DNA of 64,000 nt from Amycolatopsis sp. CA-230715 (GTDB lineage Bacteria; Actinomycetota; Actinomycetes; Mycobacteriales; Pseudonocardiaceae): the NCBI RefSeq assembly GCF_018736145.1, contig NZ_CP059997.1:4215501-4279500 (forward strand). Direction: 5' to 3'. The number at the start of each line of letters is the position of its first letter. Position 1 is the stretch's first letter. Both the position numbers and the translations under genes were made by a program. Below the pieces are notes generated by a model that searched no databases, had not been told where the DNA came from, and worked only from the letters and a program-made list of their open reading frames with translations. Shown here in pieces: positions 24,341 to 33,294 of this stretch.

Positions 24341-24362
24341 GTTCGCCGTCCGTTCACCTCGA
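24341..24362 (+). promoter_or_regulatory. Candidate PHO box (PhoP site) before phoX
   Basis: Two adjacent 11-base units, GTTCGCCGTCC and GTTCACCTCGA, resemble the actinobacterial PhoP direct repeat GTTCACC-N4. Two further GTTCG units lie just upstream (24322 and 24332) with looser spacing. The repeat ends about 70 bases before the phosphatase start. PhoP control fits a phosphate-starvation alkaline phosphatase but is inferred. Confidence 0.5.
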
Positions 24363-24433
24363 TGTCCTGCTCGCATCGCTTTGGGCACTTACGGTCGCTC
24401 GCGTTCCCCTGACTGAGTGACCATGGAGGCCTT

Positions 24434-26524
24434 GTGTCCGTCGAGCCACCGCGGCTGCTGCCGTTGATCGCCCATCCCGGCGGCCGATCCCCCATCACCT
24501 GCGAATACCGCTGCGGCAACGCCTGCGCGCACGAGGCCCCGAACCCCTCGGACAACGAGTACTTCGGTGACGTCGTCAAGGACGTCGTGTCCCGCCGCGG
24601 CGCGCTGAAGGCGGGTGCCGTGCTGGCCGCGACCGCGGGCGGGTTCGCCGCGCTGTCCGGTACCGCGGCCGCGGCCGAGAACGCCGTACCGACTACGGCC
24701 GGTCACCACCCGCGCCCCGGTCGCCCGGTCCCCGGCACCGACTTCGATCCTGTGCCGCCGAACAAGCTCGACGCCGTCACGACGCCGGAGGGCTACGGGC
24801 AGAGCGTCGTGATCCGGTGGGGCGACCCGGTGGTGCCCGGCGCGCCGAAGTTCGACTTCCGCAACCAGACCGCGGCCGCGCAGGCGAAGCAGTTCGGCTA
24901 CAACAACGACTTCGTCGGCCTGATCCCGCAGGACCCGCTCGGCGTCCGCAACCTGCTGGTGGTGAACCACGAGTACACCACCGAGGTGCACCTGTTCCCC
25001 GCCGACCAGTACGACCCGAGGAACCCGACCGAGGAGCAGGCCAAGATCGCCTGGGCCGCGCACGGGCTGTCGGTCGTGCAGACCTTCCGCGACCCGGTGT
25101 TCGGCGCGCTGCGCACGGTGCCGAGCCCGCTCAACCGCCGTATCACGCTCGACACCGAGTTCGAGGTGCGCGGGCCCGCGGCGGGGTCGAAGTTCCTGAA
25201 GACCTCCGCCGACCCGACCGGCCGCAAGGTGCGCGGGACGCAGAACAACTGCTCCGGCGGGGTCACGCCGTGGGGCACGGTGCTCTCCGGCGAGGAGAAC
25301 TTCCACCAGTACTTCGCGAACGCGGACAAAATCACCGAGCCCGCCGAAGCCGCGCGCCTCAAGCGCTACGCCGTCGGGACCGGCGAGAGCACCCGCAAGT
25401 GGGAGCGCTTCGACAAGCGCTGGGACGTCGCGCGCGAGCCGAACGAGCCGAACCGGTTCGGCTGGGTCGTCGAGATCGATCCGCACGACCCGAACTCGAC
25501 GCCGGTCAAGCACACCGCGCTCGGCCGGTTCAAGCACGAGGCCGCGAACGTGAAGATCACCAAGGACGGCCGCGTCGCGGTGTACTCCGGTGACGACGAG
25601 CGCTTCGAGTACATCTACAAGTACGTGTCGAAGGGCAAGTACAAGAAGGGCGACAGCGCGCACGCCCGCCGCCACAACTCGGCCCTGCTCGACGACGGCA
25701 CGCTCTACGTCGGGAAGTTCACCGGCAACAGCCCCGGCGAGATCGACGGCACCGGAAAGCTCCCCGCCGACGGCGAGTTCGACGGCACCGGCTCGTGGAT
25801 CCCGCTCGCCAGCGGTGACAAGTCCTTTGTGGACGGTTTCACCGCGGAGGAGGTGTACGTCTTCACCAGGCAGGCCGCGGACAAGGCGGGCGCGACCAAG
25901 ATGGACCGGCCGGAGGACATCGAGCCGAACCCGGTCAACGGCCGGATCTACGCCGCGCTGACCAACAACAGCGACCGCGGCGCGGCGGGCAAGGCGGGCG
26001 TCGACGAGGCGAACCCGCGCGTGCGCAACAAGAACGGGCACATCCTCGAATGGGACGAGGACAACGGGGACGCCGCCTCGCTGTCGTTCTCGTGGCGCCT
26101 GCTGCTGGTGTGCGGCGACCCGAAGACCGCGGACACCTACTTCGGCGGTTTCCCGAAGGACCAGGTTTCCCCGATCTCCTGCCCGGACAACGTCGCCTTC
26201 GACCGCCACGGCAACCTGTGGATCTCCACCGACGGCAACACGCTCGGCGCCAACGACGGCCTGTTCTCGGTGCCCGTCGACGGCCCGGAACGCGGCCACG
26301 TCAAGCAGTTCCTGTCGGTGCCGGTCGGCGCGGAGACCTGCGGGCCGGTGGTCACCGACAACCTCGTGCTCGTCGCGGTGCAGCACCCCGGTGAGGACGC
26401 GCCCAGTTCGGCGAACCCGACTTCGCACTGGCCGGACGGCGGCACCTCGCAGCCGCGCCCGGCGATCGTTTCGGTGTGGAAGAAGGGTTTCTTCGGCCTC
26501 GTGGGCCGCATCGGCGTCCGCTGA
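24434..26524 (+). CDS. phoX: PhoX-type secreted alkaline phosphatase (DUF839)
   Basis: A 696-residue protein of the DUF839/PhoX family, calcium- and iron-dependent phosphatases that release phosphate from organic esters outside the cell. The Tat signal is internal: SRRGALK with Arg54-Arg55, then a hydrophobic stretch ending TAAAAENA, preceded by about 50 cytosolic residues, as in other actinobacterial PhoX proteins. Family segments include NHEYTTEVHLFP, GGVTPWGTVLSGEENFHQY and RPEDIEPNPVNGRIYAALT. The GTG at 24434 has GGAGG nine bases upstream. A possible PHO box lies in the 200-base upstream gap. Confidence 0.88.
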   Translation: MSVEPPRLLPLIAHPGGRSPITCEYRCGNACAHEAPNPSDNEYFGDVVKDVVSRRGALKAGAVLAATAGGFAALSGTAAAAENAVPTTAGHHPRPGRPVPGTDFDPVPPNKLDAVTTPEGYGQSVVIRWGDPVVPGAPKFDFRNQTAAAQAKQFGYNNDFVGLIPQDPLGVRNLLVVNHEYTTEVHLFPADQYDPRNPTEEQAKIAWAAHGLSVVQTFRDPVFGALRTVPSPLNRRITLDTEFEVRGPAAGSKFLKTSADPTGRKVRGTQNNCSGGVTPWGTVLSGEENFHQYFANADKITEPAEAARLKRYAVGTGESTRKWERFDKRWDVAREPNEPNRFGWVVEIDPHDPNSTPVKHTALGRFKHEAANVKITKDGRVAVYSGDDERFEYIYKYVSKGKYKKGDSAHARRHNSALLDDGTLYVGKFTGNSPGEIDGTGKLPADGEFDGTGSWIPLASGDKSFVDGFTAEEVYVFTRQAADKAGATKMDRPEDIEPNPVNGRIYAALTNNSDRGAAGKAGVDEANPRVRNKNGHILEWDEDNGDAASLSFSWRLLLVCGDPKTADTYFGGFPKDQVSPISCPDNVAFDRHGNLWISTDGNTLGANDGLFSVPVDGPERGHVKQFLSVPVGAETCGPVVTDNLVLVAVQHPGEDAPSSANPTSHWPDGGTSQPRPAIVSVWKKGFFGLVGRIGVR

Positions 26525-26552
26525 CCGGGATCATCCGCCGGGGCTGATCACG

Positions 26553-26603
26553 CCCCGAAAGTGACGTTCGGGGCGCTGGATTCCCCGAATGTCACTTTCG
26601 GGG
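26553..26603. repeat. Nested inverted repeat, terminator-like, after phoX
   Basis: A 21-base element beginning CCCCGAAAGTGAC and its reverse copy (20 of 21 bases matching) are separated by 9 bases. Each arm is also partly self-complementary (CCCCGAA/TTCGGGG). It lies between the convergent phoX and MFS genes and probably ends both transcripts. From memory, similar GTGAC/GTCAC elements are frequent in Amycolatopsis intergenic DNA. Confidence 0.6.
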
Positions 26604-26642
26604 CACGCGAAGGTCTGCTGTGGGGTCATGCGGGTCGCGGCA

Positions 26643-26667
26643 TGCCGTGAAGGTGGCCTTCACGGCA
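26643..26667. repeat. Perfect hairpin repeat TGCCGTGAAGG-TGG-CCTTCACGGCA
   Basis: An 11-bp perfect stem with a 3-base loop, followed by a degenerate related copy (TGCCGTCATGGTGGCCATCA, from 26673). It has the look of a dispersed intergenic REP-like element; I recall the same GTGAAGG-CCTTCAC theme from Amycolatopsis genomes. It lies just beyond the end of the minus-strand MFS gene. Confidence 0.6.
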
Positions 26668-26741
26668 CTGACTGCCGTCATGGTGGCCATCAGGGGAGTT
26701 CCACTCCCGGCGAGCAGCCCGCCCAGGACGCGACCCGGCCA

Positions 26742-28079
26742 TCAGGAGCCTTCGGCGGACCCCTCCAGGAAGGCGGTCTTCTTCGGTTTCGCGCCAAGGA
26801 AGAGCGCGACGATCGCGCCCGCGATCATGCAGGCGCCGACCACCCACAGCCCGGATCGCTGGCTTCCGGTGAGGTCCCGCAGCCAGCCGGTGACATACGG
26901 CGCGGCGAAACCGCTGATGTTGCCGAGCGAGTTGATGAGCGCGATCCCGCCCGCCGCGGCCGCGCCGGAGAGGAAGTTCGACGGCAGCGCCCAGAACGTC
27001 GGCAGCGCGGCGCACACGCCCACCGCGCACACCGTGACCGCGACCATCGCGGCGTACGGGTTGCCGAGGTACAGCGCGACCGGGATGGCGATTCCGCCGA
27101 GCAGCATCGGCAGCGCCACGTGCCACTTCCGCTCGCCGGTGCGGTCGCCGTGGCGGGCCCAGAGCACCATCACGACGGCGCCGACGGCGTACGGGATCGC
27201 GTTGACCAGGCCCGCCTGCGTCGTGGTGAGCTTCGACCCGAACTGCTGCGAGAAACCGGAAATGATGGTGGGCAGGAAGAACCCGAGCGCGTAGAGCCCG
27301 TACGCGATTCCGAAGTAGACGAACGCGAGCCCGAGGATCCGGGGGTGCGTCAACGCCTTCCGCAGCGGCCAGTGGTGCTCGGCCTCGGTCGCCTTCCGCT
27401 CGGTTTCGAGTTCGTTCGACAGCCAGGTGCGTTCCTCGGCGGTGAGCCACTTCGCCTTTTCCGGGCGGTCGGTCAGGTAGAACCAGGTGACCACGGCGAG
27501 CAGGATCGCCGGCACGCCCTCGACGAGGAACATGAACCGCCAGCCCGAAAGCCCGAACACGCCGCCGCCGTGCGCGATCAGCAGGCTCGACACCGTCGAC
27601 CCGATCGCCGAGGACACCGGTATCGCGGCCATGAACAGCGCGACCGCCTTCGCGCGCTGCGAGGCGGGGAACCAGTACGTCAGGTACAGGATGATGCCGG
27701 GGAAGAAACCGGCTTCGGCGACGCCGAGCAGGAACCGCAGGACGATCAGCGTCGTCGGGTTCGGCACGAACGCCATGACCGTGGCGACGATCCCCCAGGT
27801 GATCATGATCCTGGCCATCCAGCGGCGCGCGCCGAAGCGGTGCAGCGCGAGGTTGCTCGGCACCTCCAGCACCAGGTAGCCGAGGAAGAACACGCCGGAG
27901 GCGAAGCCGAACGCGGTCGCGGTGAGCCCCAGTTCGGCGTTCATCCCGTTGGGGCCCGCGAACCCGATGTTCACGCGGTCCAGGTAGTTCACGAAGTACA
28001 GCAGGCCGAGGAACGGCATGATGCGCAGCGCCACCTTGCCGAGCACGCGGTTGCCGGGGTCGATCTTCGCGGAGGTCAC
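26742..28079 (-). CDS. MFS transporter, anion:cation symporter (ACS) family
   Basis: A 445-residue, twelve-helix transporter. The signatures LLYFVNYLDRVNIGFA in helix 1, GYLVLEVPSNLALHRFGARRW, and GVAEAGFFPGIILYLTYWFP place it in the ACS family, which imports organic anions such as phthalate, 4-hydroxyphenylacetate, hexuronates and tartrate. The GTG at 28079 gives a normal N-terminus. The open frame continues to 28157, but that part would overlap the divergent SDR gene. The substrate is undetermined, and no catabolic enzyme for aromatics or sugar acids adjoins it. Confidence 0.9.
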   Translation of the reverse strand: MTSAKIDPGNRVLGKVALRIMPFLGLLYFVNYLDRVNIGFAGPNGMNAELGLTATAFGFASGVFFLGYLVLEVPSNLALHRFGARRWMARIMITWGIVATVMAFVPNPTTLIVLRFLLGVAEAGFFPGIILYLTYWFPASQRAKAVALFMAAIPVSSAIGSTVSSLLIAHGGGVFGLSGWRFMFLVEGVPAILLAVVTWFYLTDRPEKAKWLTAEERTWLSNELETERKATEAEHHWPLRKALTHPRILGLAFVYFGIAYGLYALGFFLPTIISGFSQQFGSKLTTTQAGLVNAIPYAVGAVVMVLWARHGDRTGERKWHVALPMLLGGIAIPVALYLGNPYAAMVAVTVCAVGVCAALPTFWALPSNFLSGAAAAGGIALINSLGNISGFAAPYVTGWLRDLTGSQRSGLWVVGACMIAGAIVALFLGAKPKKTAFLEGSAEGS

Positions 28080-28135
28080 AGCGGGGATCTCACGCCGCGG
28101 CGGTCGCCGAGTCAAGGGGGATCTACGGTGAACGC

Positions 28136-28822
28136 ATGACGGATACCCCGACGGCACTGGTCACCGGCGCTTCGCGCGGCATCGGCGCGGCGGTCGCGCA
28201 CGCGTTGGAGCCGACCCACCGCGTGCTGCTGGGCGGCCGGGACGCGAGCGCGCTCGACCGGCTCGCGGCCGAGCTGCCCGGTACCGAACCGTGGCCGGTC
28301 GACCTGACCGACGGCGAGGCGCTGCGCGCGGCGACCGCGAAGATCGGGGAGCTGGACGTGCTGGTGCATTGCGCCGGTGTCGCCGACCTCGGCACCGTCG
28401 AAGCGGCCGACGCCTCGGTGTGGCGGCGGAACTTCGAGGTCAACCTGCTCGCCGTGGTCGAGCTGACGCGGCACCTGCTGCCCGCGCTGCGCGCGTCCGG
28501 CGGGCATGTGGTGCTCGTCAACTCCGGACAGGGTCTCGCCGCGCGCGAAGGCTGGGGCCCGTACGCGGCGAGCAAGTTCGGCCTGCGCGCGTTCGCCGAC
28601 GTGCTGCGCGCCGAGGAGCCGAAGCTGCGCGTCACGTCGATCTTCCCCGGGCGCACCGACACCGAGATGCAGCAGGCGGTGATCGCGGGCGAGGGCAAGG
28701 ACTACGCGCCGGAGCAGTACCTGCGGCCGGACTCGGTGGCCACCGCGGTGGTCACCGCCGTGTCCGCGACCCCGGACGCGCACCTGACCGAGCTCGTGCT
28801 GCGCCCGGTACCGCGCGCCTGA
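28136..28822 (+). CDS. Short-chain dehydrogenase/reductase
   Basis: A 228-residue classical SDR. The cofactor motif TGASRGIG is at residues 11-18, the NAG-like motif reads HCAGVAD, and the catalytic set is Ser (VNSGQGL) and YAASK. An Asp in the second strand (the VDLTDGEA region) leaves NAD versus NADP unclear. The ATG at 28136 is 56 bases from the divergent MFS start, so the two may share a regulatory region. The substrate is unknown. Confidence 0.9.
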   Translation: MTDTPTALVTGASRGIGAAVAHALEPTHRVLLGGRDASALDRLAAELPGTEPWPVDLTDGEALRAATAKIGELDVLVHCAGVADLGTVEAADASVWRRNFEVNLLAVVELTRHLLPALRASGGHVVLVNSGQGLAAREGWGPYAASKFGLRAFADVLRAEEPKLRVTSIFPGRTDTEMQQAVIAGEGKDYAPEQYLRPDSVATAVVTAVSATPDAHLTELVLRPVPRA

Positions 28823-28853
28823 GGGTGCCCGGTTTGCGCTAGCTTTTGTCGAT

Positions 28854-29360
28854 GTGACCGTTCAGGGCCGTGACCCGGCAGGCAGGCCCAAGGTGTTGCG
28901 GTGGTTCGTGCTGGCGATCTTCTTCGGCGGGGTGGCGCTGATCGGCTTCCTGGTCACCTCCACCGCGGTGCTCGGCGCGAAGGTGCTCGGCTCGGACTGG
29001 TCGCCGATCGACGCGGACCTGGCGATGGACTTCGACGACGGCGACCGGATCGCGCTGCGCTCCTACACCGACGACCTGTTCGGCTGCACGCTGACGCCGC
29101 CGTCGGGACCGCCGAAGACTTACCAGGTCTACGGCCACTCCGCGGGCGAGCGCGGCAGCGGCAGCACCACCAACGACCGCGCGTGGTTCACCGGCACCGC
29201 GAAGCTCCACTGCGAGCGGCCCGCCGAGATCCGCGACCCCGGCAGCTTCACCAGGGACGATCTGCTCCTCGGCGCGACGCAGGGCGGGGTCGGCGCCGGT
29301 GCGCTGTGCCTGGTGGCCGGGTTCGTCCAGCTCTACCGCCGAACCAGGTTTCCCGAGTAG
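28854..29360 (+). CDS. Hypothetical membrane protein with two helices
   Basis: A 168-residue protein: a hydrophobic helix at about 16-44, an extracytoplasmic domain with two cysteines (FGCTLTPP and KLHCERP, possibly a disulphide), and a second helix at about 138-160 ending in Arg-rich residues. This places both ends inside and the domain outside. It starts at a GTG at 28854, 31 bases after the SDR. I recognise no family; comparable two-helix proteins of about 150-170 residues are common in Pseudonocardiaceae. Confidence 0.75.
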   Translation: MTVQGRDPAGRPKVLRWFVLAIFFGGVALIGFLVTSTAVLGAKVLGSDWSPIDADLAMDFDDGDRIALRSYTDDLFGCTLTPPSGPPKTYQVYGHSAGERGSGSTTNDRAWFTGTAKLHCERPAEIRDPGSFTRDDLLLGATQGGVGAGALCLVAGFVQLYRRTRFPE

Positions 29361-29414
29361 ACCACTTCGGACGATCGCCCACGCGAAAGCCGGCACTCCT
29401 CCCGGTTCGCGTTC

Positions 29415-30731
29415 TCAGCCGCGCAGCCGCGCCGCCGCTTCGGCGGCACTCGCCTGGACCTTCGCCCTGTCCACGCGCAGCGATTCGCCGTCGCCGACGA
29501 CCTGCTCGCCCGCGACCCACACGTCGCGGACGCGGCGGGAGCCCGCCGCCCACACCAGGTTCTGCAGCAGCTGGTCGTCCGGCACTTCGAGCCCGGTCGC
29601 GAACGCCGGGTCGTCGGTGTCGACGTGCACCAGATCGGCCCACCGCCCGGCTTCCAGCGCGCCGATGTCGTCGCGGCCGAGCGCGTCCGCGCCGCCGCGG
29701 GTGGCCATCAGCAGCGCCGCGCCTGCGCCGAACACCGTGGAGTCCTTTGTGGACAGCCGGGCGAGCATCGCGGCGAGCTGGATCTCCTCCCACAGGTCGA
29801 GATCGTCGTTGCTGGCGGGGCCGTCGGTGCCGAGCCCGACCGCGACCGAGGCCGCGCGCAGCTCCGGCACCCTCGCGATACCGGAGGCCAGCTTCGCGTT
29901 CGAACCGGGGCAGTGCGCGACACCGGTGCCCCGCGCGGCGAACAGCGCGATGTCCTCAGTGGACAGATGAACGGCGTGCGCGGCGATCGTGCGGCCGTCC
30001 AGCACGCCCAGCTCGTCCAGCAGCTTCGGCACCGAACCGTGCTCGGCGCGCTGCTTTTCGTCCTCCGCGGCGGCTTCCGCGACGTGGATCTGCACCAGCG
30101 CGCCCCGGGTCGCGGCGGCTTCCGCGATGGCGCGCAACGCCTCCGGTTTCAGCATGTACGCCGAATGCGGCCCGTAGCCGACCTCCACCCGGTCGCCGGG
30201 ACCGAACCGCAGCCCGTCGGTGTCGATCCAGCGGTTGATGCCGTCGAGCATCGCGCGCCAGTCCATGCCGGGCAGGTCGAGCACCGCGGGCGCGAGCACC
30301 ACCCGGCCGCCGGTGGTGAGCACCGCGTCCGCGAGCTGCTCCGGCTCGAAGTACATCTCGGCGCTCGTGGTCACGCCGTGCCGCAGCATTTCGACGGAGC
30401 CGAGCAGCATGCCCGCGCGGATGTCCTCCGGTTGCAGGTTCGCCTCGGCGGGCCAGATGATTTCCCGCAGCCAGCGCAGCAGCGGCAGTTCGCCGCCCAT
30501 CCCGCGCAGCAACGTCATCGGGCTGTGCGCGTGCGTGTTCACCAGTCCCGGCAAGAGGATCCCGTCGAGATCGGTGACGAGCACGCCGTCGTCGTCGGGT
30601 GCCGTCGCGGCGGGCCCGCAGTACGAGATCCGGCCCGTTTCGCCGATGTCCACGACCGCGTCGCGGAGCACCGAGCAGGCCGGGTCGGCTGGCAGGACGA
30701 CGGGAGCGCGCAGACGGCGGCGGAAAGTCAT
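29415..30731 (-). CDS. Amidohydrolase, SAH/MTA or nucleobase deaminase type
   Basis: A 438-residue metal-dependent deaminase. The metal ligands appear as NTHAHSPM near residue 65, a His in VQIHVAEAAAEDE, the His in IAAHAVHLS, and the late Asp in GLGTDGPASNDDLD. This is the pattern of the S-adenosylhomocysteine/5'-methylthioadenosine/8-oxoguanine deaminase group. The specific substrate cannot be assigned. The ATG at 30731 gives a usual N-terminus; the frame is open further upstream but that part overlaps the response regulator. It follows that regulator by 11 bases on the same strand and could be cotranscribed. Confidence 0.88.
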   Translation of the reverse strand: MTFRRRLRAPVVLPADPACSVLRDAVVDIGETGRISYCGPAATAPDDDGVLVTDLDGILLPGLVNTHAHSPMTLLRGMGGELPLLRWLREIIWPAEANLQPEDIRAGMLLGSVEMLRHGVTTSAEMYFEPEQLADAVLTTGGRVVLAPAVLDLPGMDWRAMLDGINRWIDTDGLRFGPGDRVEVGYGPHSAYMLKPEALRAIAEAAATRGALVQIHVAEAAAEDEKQRAEHGSVPKLLDELGVLDGRTIAAHAVHLSTEDIALFAARGTGVAHCPGSNAKLASGIARVPELRAASVAVGLGTDGPASNDDLDLWEEIQLAAMLARLSTKDSTVFGAGAALLMATRGGADALGRDDIGALEAGRWADLVHVDTDDPAFATGLEVPDDQLLQNLVWAAGSRRVRDVWVAGEQVVGDGESLRVDRAKVQASAAEAAARLRG

Positions 30732-30742
30732 AACCGCGCATT

Positions 30743-31411
30743 CTATGGAGCGGGTGTGTCGTCCATGAGTCCAGACCGCCAAGCCCAGGCGGCGGTTTCC
30801 ACCCGGTTGCGGGCGCCGATCTTGCCCTGCACCGAAGCGAGGTGCGTCTTCACCGTGGACAGCGACAGGTAGAGCTCGTCCCCGATCTCGGTGTTCGTCA
30901 GCCCGCGCGCCGCCGCCTTGACGACGTCCAGCTCGCGCGCGGTCAGCGGATCGGCGGGCTGGTCCACGGCCTTGCGGGCCGGTTTGCCCTCGAAGTGCTT
31001 GAGCAGGCGCACGGTGATCTGCGGCGAAACGAGCGCGTCACCGCGCACGGCGGCGCGGACGGCTTCGATCAGCAGCGCGGGCCCCGCGTCCTTCAGCAGG
31101 AACCCGCTCGCCCCGTTGCGCAGCGCGGTGTGCACGTACTCGTCGAGGTCGAACGTGGTCACCACGACGACCTTCAGCGGATCGGCGACGTCGGGGCCCG
31201 CGAGCTGCCTGGCCACTTCGAGCCCGTCGAGACCGGGCATGCGGATGTCGAGCAGGCATACGTCCGGCCGCAGCTCGCGCGCCTTGCTCACCGCGGTGAT
31301 CCCGTCCGCGACATCGGCGACCACCTCGATGTCGTCCTGCGCGGCCAGGATCATGCGGAACCCCATCCGCACCATTTCCTGGTCGTCCGCGATCAGCACC
31401 CGGATCGTCAT
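30743..31411 (-). CDS. NarL/LuxR-type response regulator, partner of the adjacent kinase
   Basis: A 222-residue regulator. The receiver domain (residues 1-120) has Asp9-Asp10, the phospho-acceptor Asp55 (LLDIRMPG), and the switch Thr and Lys (VVTTF, LLKDAG). The LuxR helix-turn-helix is at about 150-215 (LTARELDVVKAAARGLTNTEIG). The ATG at 31411 overlaps the stop of a 14-codon mini-ORF, which in turn overlaps the kinase stop. The divergent ABC/FtsX genes at 33414 are the probable target, a common layout for envelope-stress or peptide-antibiotic response. Confidence 0.93.
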   Translation of the reverse strand: MTIRVLIADDQEMVRMGFRMILAAQDDIEVVADVADGITAVSKARELRPDVCLLDIRMPGLDGLEVARQLAGPDVADPLKVVVVTTFDLDEYVHTALRNGASGFLLKDAGPALLIEAVRAAVRGDALVSPQITVRLLKHFEGKPARKAVDQPADPLTARELDVVKAAARGLTNTEIGDELYLSLSTVKTHLASVQGKIGARNRVETAAWAWRSGLMDDTPAP

Positions 31412-31452
31412 TCGTCTCCTCGCTCGTCGCTGACTCCGCTGGGAAACGTCAT
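31408..31452 (-). CDS. 14-codon mini-ORF bridging kinase and regulator
   Basis: Its ATG overlaps the kinase stop (ATGA), and its TGA overlaps the regulator ATG. Both junctions carry the same 14 bases, GGAGACGAATGACG, 41 bases apart, so a short tandem duplication of the coupling site probably created the reading frame MTFPSGVSDERGDE. Whether the peptide is made or merely keeps ribosomes moving between genes is unknown. Confidence 0.4.
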   Translation of the reverse strand: MTFPSGVSDERGDE

Positions 31453-33236
31453 TCGTCTCCTTCCAGCGGCAACCACGCCTCCACGCGCCAGCCGCCGTTC
31501 GGTGCCGGTCCGGCGTCGAGCCTGCCGTGCAGCAGTTCGACCCGTTCGCGCATGCCGATGAGACCGTATCCGCCGCTGCCACCGGCCGGTCGCCGGTCCT
31601 CGCCCGGCGTCCGCGCGCGCCCGTCGTCGCGGATCCACAGGTGGAGTTCGCCGCCGCTGACGTGCGCCAGCACCACGGCCTCCGTCGCGTCCGCGGCGTG
31701 CTTGCCGATGTTCGTCAGCGATTCCTGCACGAGCCGCAGCGCCGACCGCGCCACCTCCTGCGGCACCGTGCCAGGGAGGTCCAGGTCGAGTTCGGTGGGC
31801 ACGCCGTGGTTCGCCTCGCCGACGAGCTTGCGCAGGTCCGCGGCGAGATCCGTGGTGGCCTGCTCGGTGACCTCGCTGGTGCCGCTGCCCGTCGCGGCGT
31901 CGCCGCGCATGCTGCGCACCAGCCGCCGCATCGCGACCAGCGCCTCGGTGCCCGCGTGTTCGATGCGGTCCATCGCCTCGACCGCGACCTGGGGATCCTT
32001 CTCCCCCATCATTTTCGCGGCCTGCGCCTGCACCACGATCCCGGTGACGTGGTGGGCCACCACGTCGTGCAGTTCGCGCGCGAGCGCCATCCGCTCGGAG
32101 GTCTGCGCGTCGGTCACCGCCGCCTTCACGACCTGCTTGCGCTCCGAATCGCGCGAGCGCAGGTAGAGCCCGAGCGCGACCGCGATACCGAGCAGCAGCA
32201 GGGCGATCACGAACAGGGTGCGCATCGTGCTCAGGTCGAACATGTGCCGGGCGCCGGTGCGGCCGGACACCGAGCCGTTGATCCCCGCGGCGAGCGCGAC
32301 CACCACGCTGAGTACCCCGATGAGCGTCCACGCGGAGCGCCGGGGTTCGAAGCGGATCAGGTTGACCACCAGGATCAAACCCGCGAACACCTGGGTCACC
32401 GGCATGCCGCCGCCGATGACCAGCGGGCCTTTGACGCCCAGCAGCGGCGCGGCGATCGCACTCATGAGCAGCACGGCGGCGAGGCCGATCCCCGCGCGCA
32501 CCGGCTGCCGGTGCGAGTAGATGGCCATCGCCGCGGCCGCGAGGGAGAACAGCAGCAGCGGCACGGCGCGCTCGTTGCCGGAGGTCATCGTCCAGGACAC
32601 GTCGAGGAACCCGACGAGGCTCAGCGCACCCGCGATCGGCCAGTGCTCGCGCAGCAGTTCCCTGGTGAGGCCCGCCTTCGCGGGCGCGTGCTTGCCTTCC
32701 CTCGTCTGCAGCCCCACCGCGATGGCGACCACCAGCACGGCGAGACCCGCCACCAGCGAGGTGCTGATGGCCGACGCGGTCAGCGAGGTCGGCCGGCGCC
32801 CGATGACCGCGATCAGGCACCCGATCACCAGCGTCGACGTCGTCGCGAACGCGACACCGGGCCGCAGCCGCCGCACGGCCAGCATGACGAGTTCGAACCC
32901 CGCCACGGTTTCGCTCAGCGTCACGTTCCGCAGCAGCGTCGAATAGGGCAAGTACGGAGAAAGCCGGATGAGCGCGCTGGAGAACACCAGCACCGCCGCG
33001 CCCACCACCGCCGCGACCGCGGGACGCCGCTTCGCCCACAGCGCGCACGCGACCATCCCGACGACCCCCGGCAGCACCACGAGGTCGTCGCCCCGCGGCC
33101 CGGCGTCGTCCAGCGCCGCGGGCACGATGATCAGCAGATCGCACAGTGCCGCACCGAGCAGGGCGATCCCGGGCAGCCCGAGCCACCGGAAGAAGGCGAT
33201 CGCTTTCTGCTGCAGGGGTCCTGGCGCGTCCGACAC
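31449..33236 (-). CDS. Multi-pass sensor histidine kinase (NarL/DesK type)
   Basis: A 595-residue kinase. About ten to twelve hydrophobic helices in the first 370 residues form the sensor. The HisKA_3 box is MALARELHDVVAHHVTG with the phospho-His in the ELHD motif. The HATPase region has the N-box LVQESLTNIGKHA and the G-boxes IRDDGRA and GLIGMRERV. A large membrane sensor with almost no extracellular loop is typical of kinases that sense membrane-active compounds through a partner ABC transporter. The GTG at 33236 was chosen; the frame stays open to 33281. Confidence 0.92.
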   Translation of the reverse strand: MSDAPGPLQQKAIAFFRWLGLPGIALLGAALCDLLIIVPAALDDAGPRGDDLVVLPGVVGMVACALWAKRRPAVAAVVGAAVLVFSSALIRLSPYLPYSTLLRNVTLSETVAGFELVMLAVRRLRPGVAFATTSTLVIGCLIAVIGRRPTSLTASAISTSLVAGLAVLVVAIAVGLQTREGKHAPAKAGLTRELLREHWPIAGALSLVGFLDVSWTMTSGNERAVPLLLFSLAAAAMAIYSHRQPVRAGIGLAAVLLMSAIAAPLLGVKGPLVIGGGMPVTQVFAGLILVVNLIRFEPRRSAWTLIGVLSVVVALAAGINGSVSGRTGARHMFDLSTMRTLFVIALLLLGIAVALGLYLRSRDSERKQVVKAAVTDAQTSERMALARELHDVVAHHVTGIVVQAQAAKMMGEKDPQVAVEAMDRIEHAGTEALVAMRRLVRSMRGDAATGSGTSEVTEQATTDLAADLRKLVGEANHGVPTELDLDLPGTVPQEVARSALRLVQESLTNIGKHAADATEAVVLAHVSGGELHLWIRDDGRARTPGEDRRPAGGSGGYGLIGMRERVELLHGRLDAGPAPNGGWRVEAWLPLEGDE

Positions 33237-33294
33237 CCCACAACGGTAGAGGAGCCCGCCCGCCCCGCACCTTGGCCGCACGGCCCGTTCCCCC

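Noticed and set aside
22247..24388. 713-codon minus-strand open frame opposite the MFS and hydrolase genes
   Set aside because: Arg/His/Gln-rich shadow frame with no domain signature; the plus-strand genes have complete motifs.
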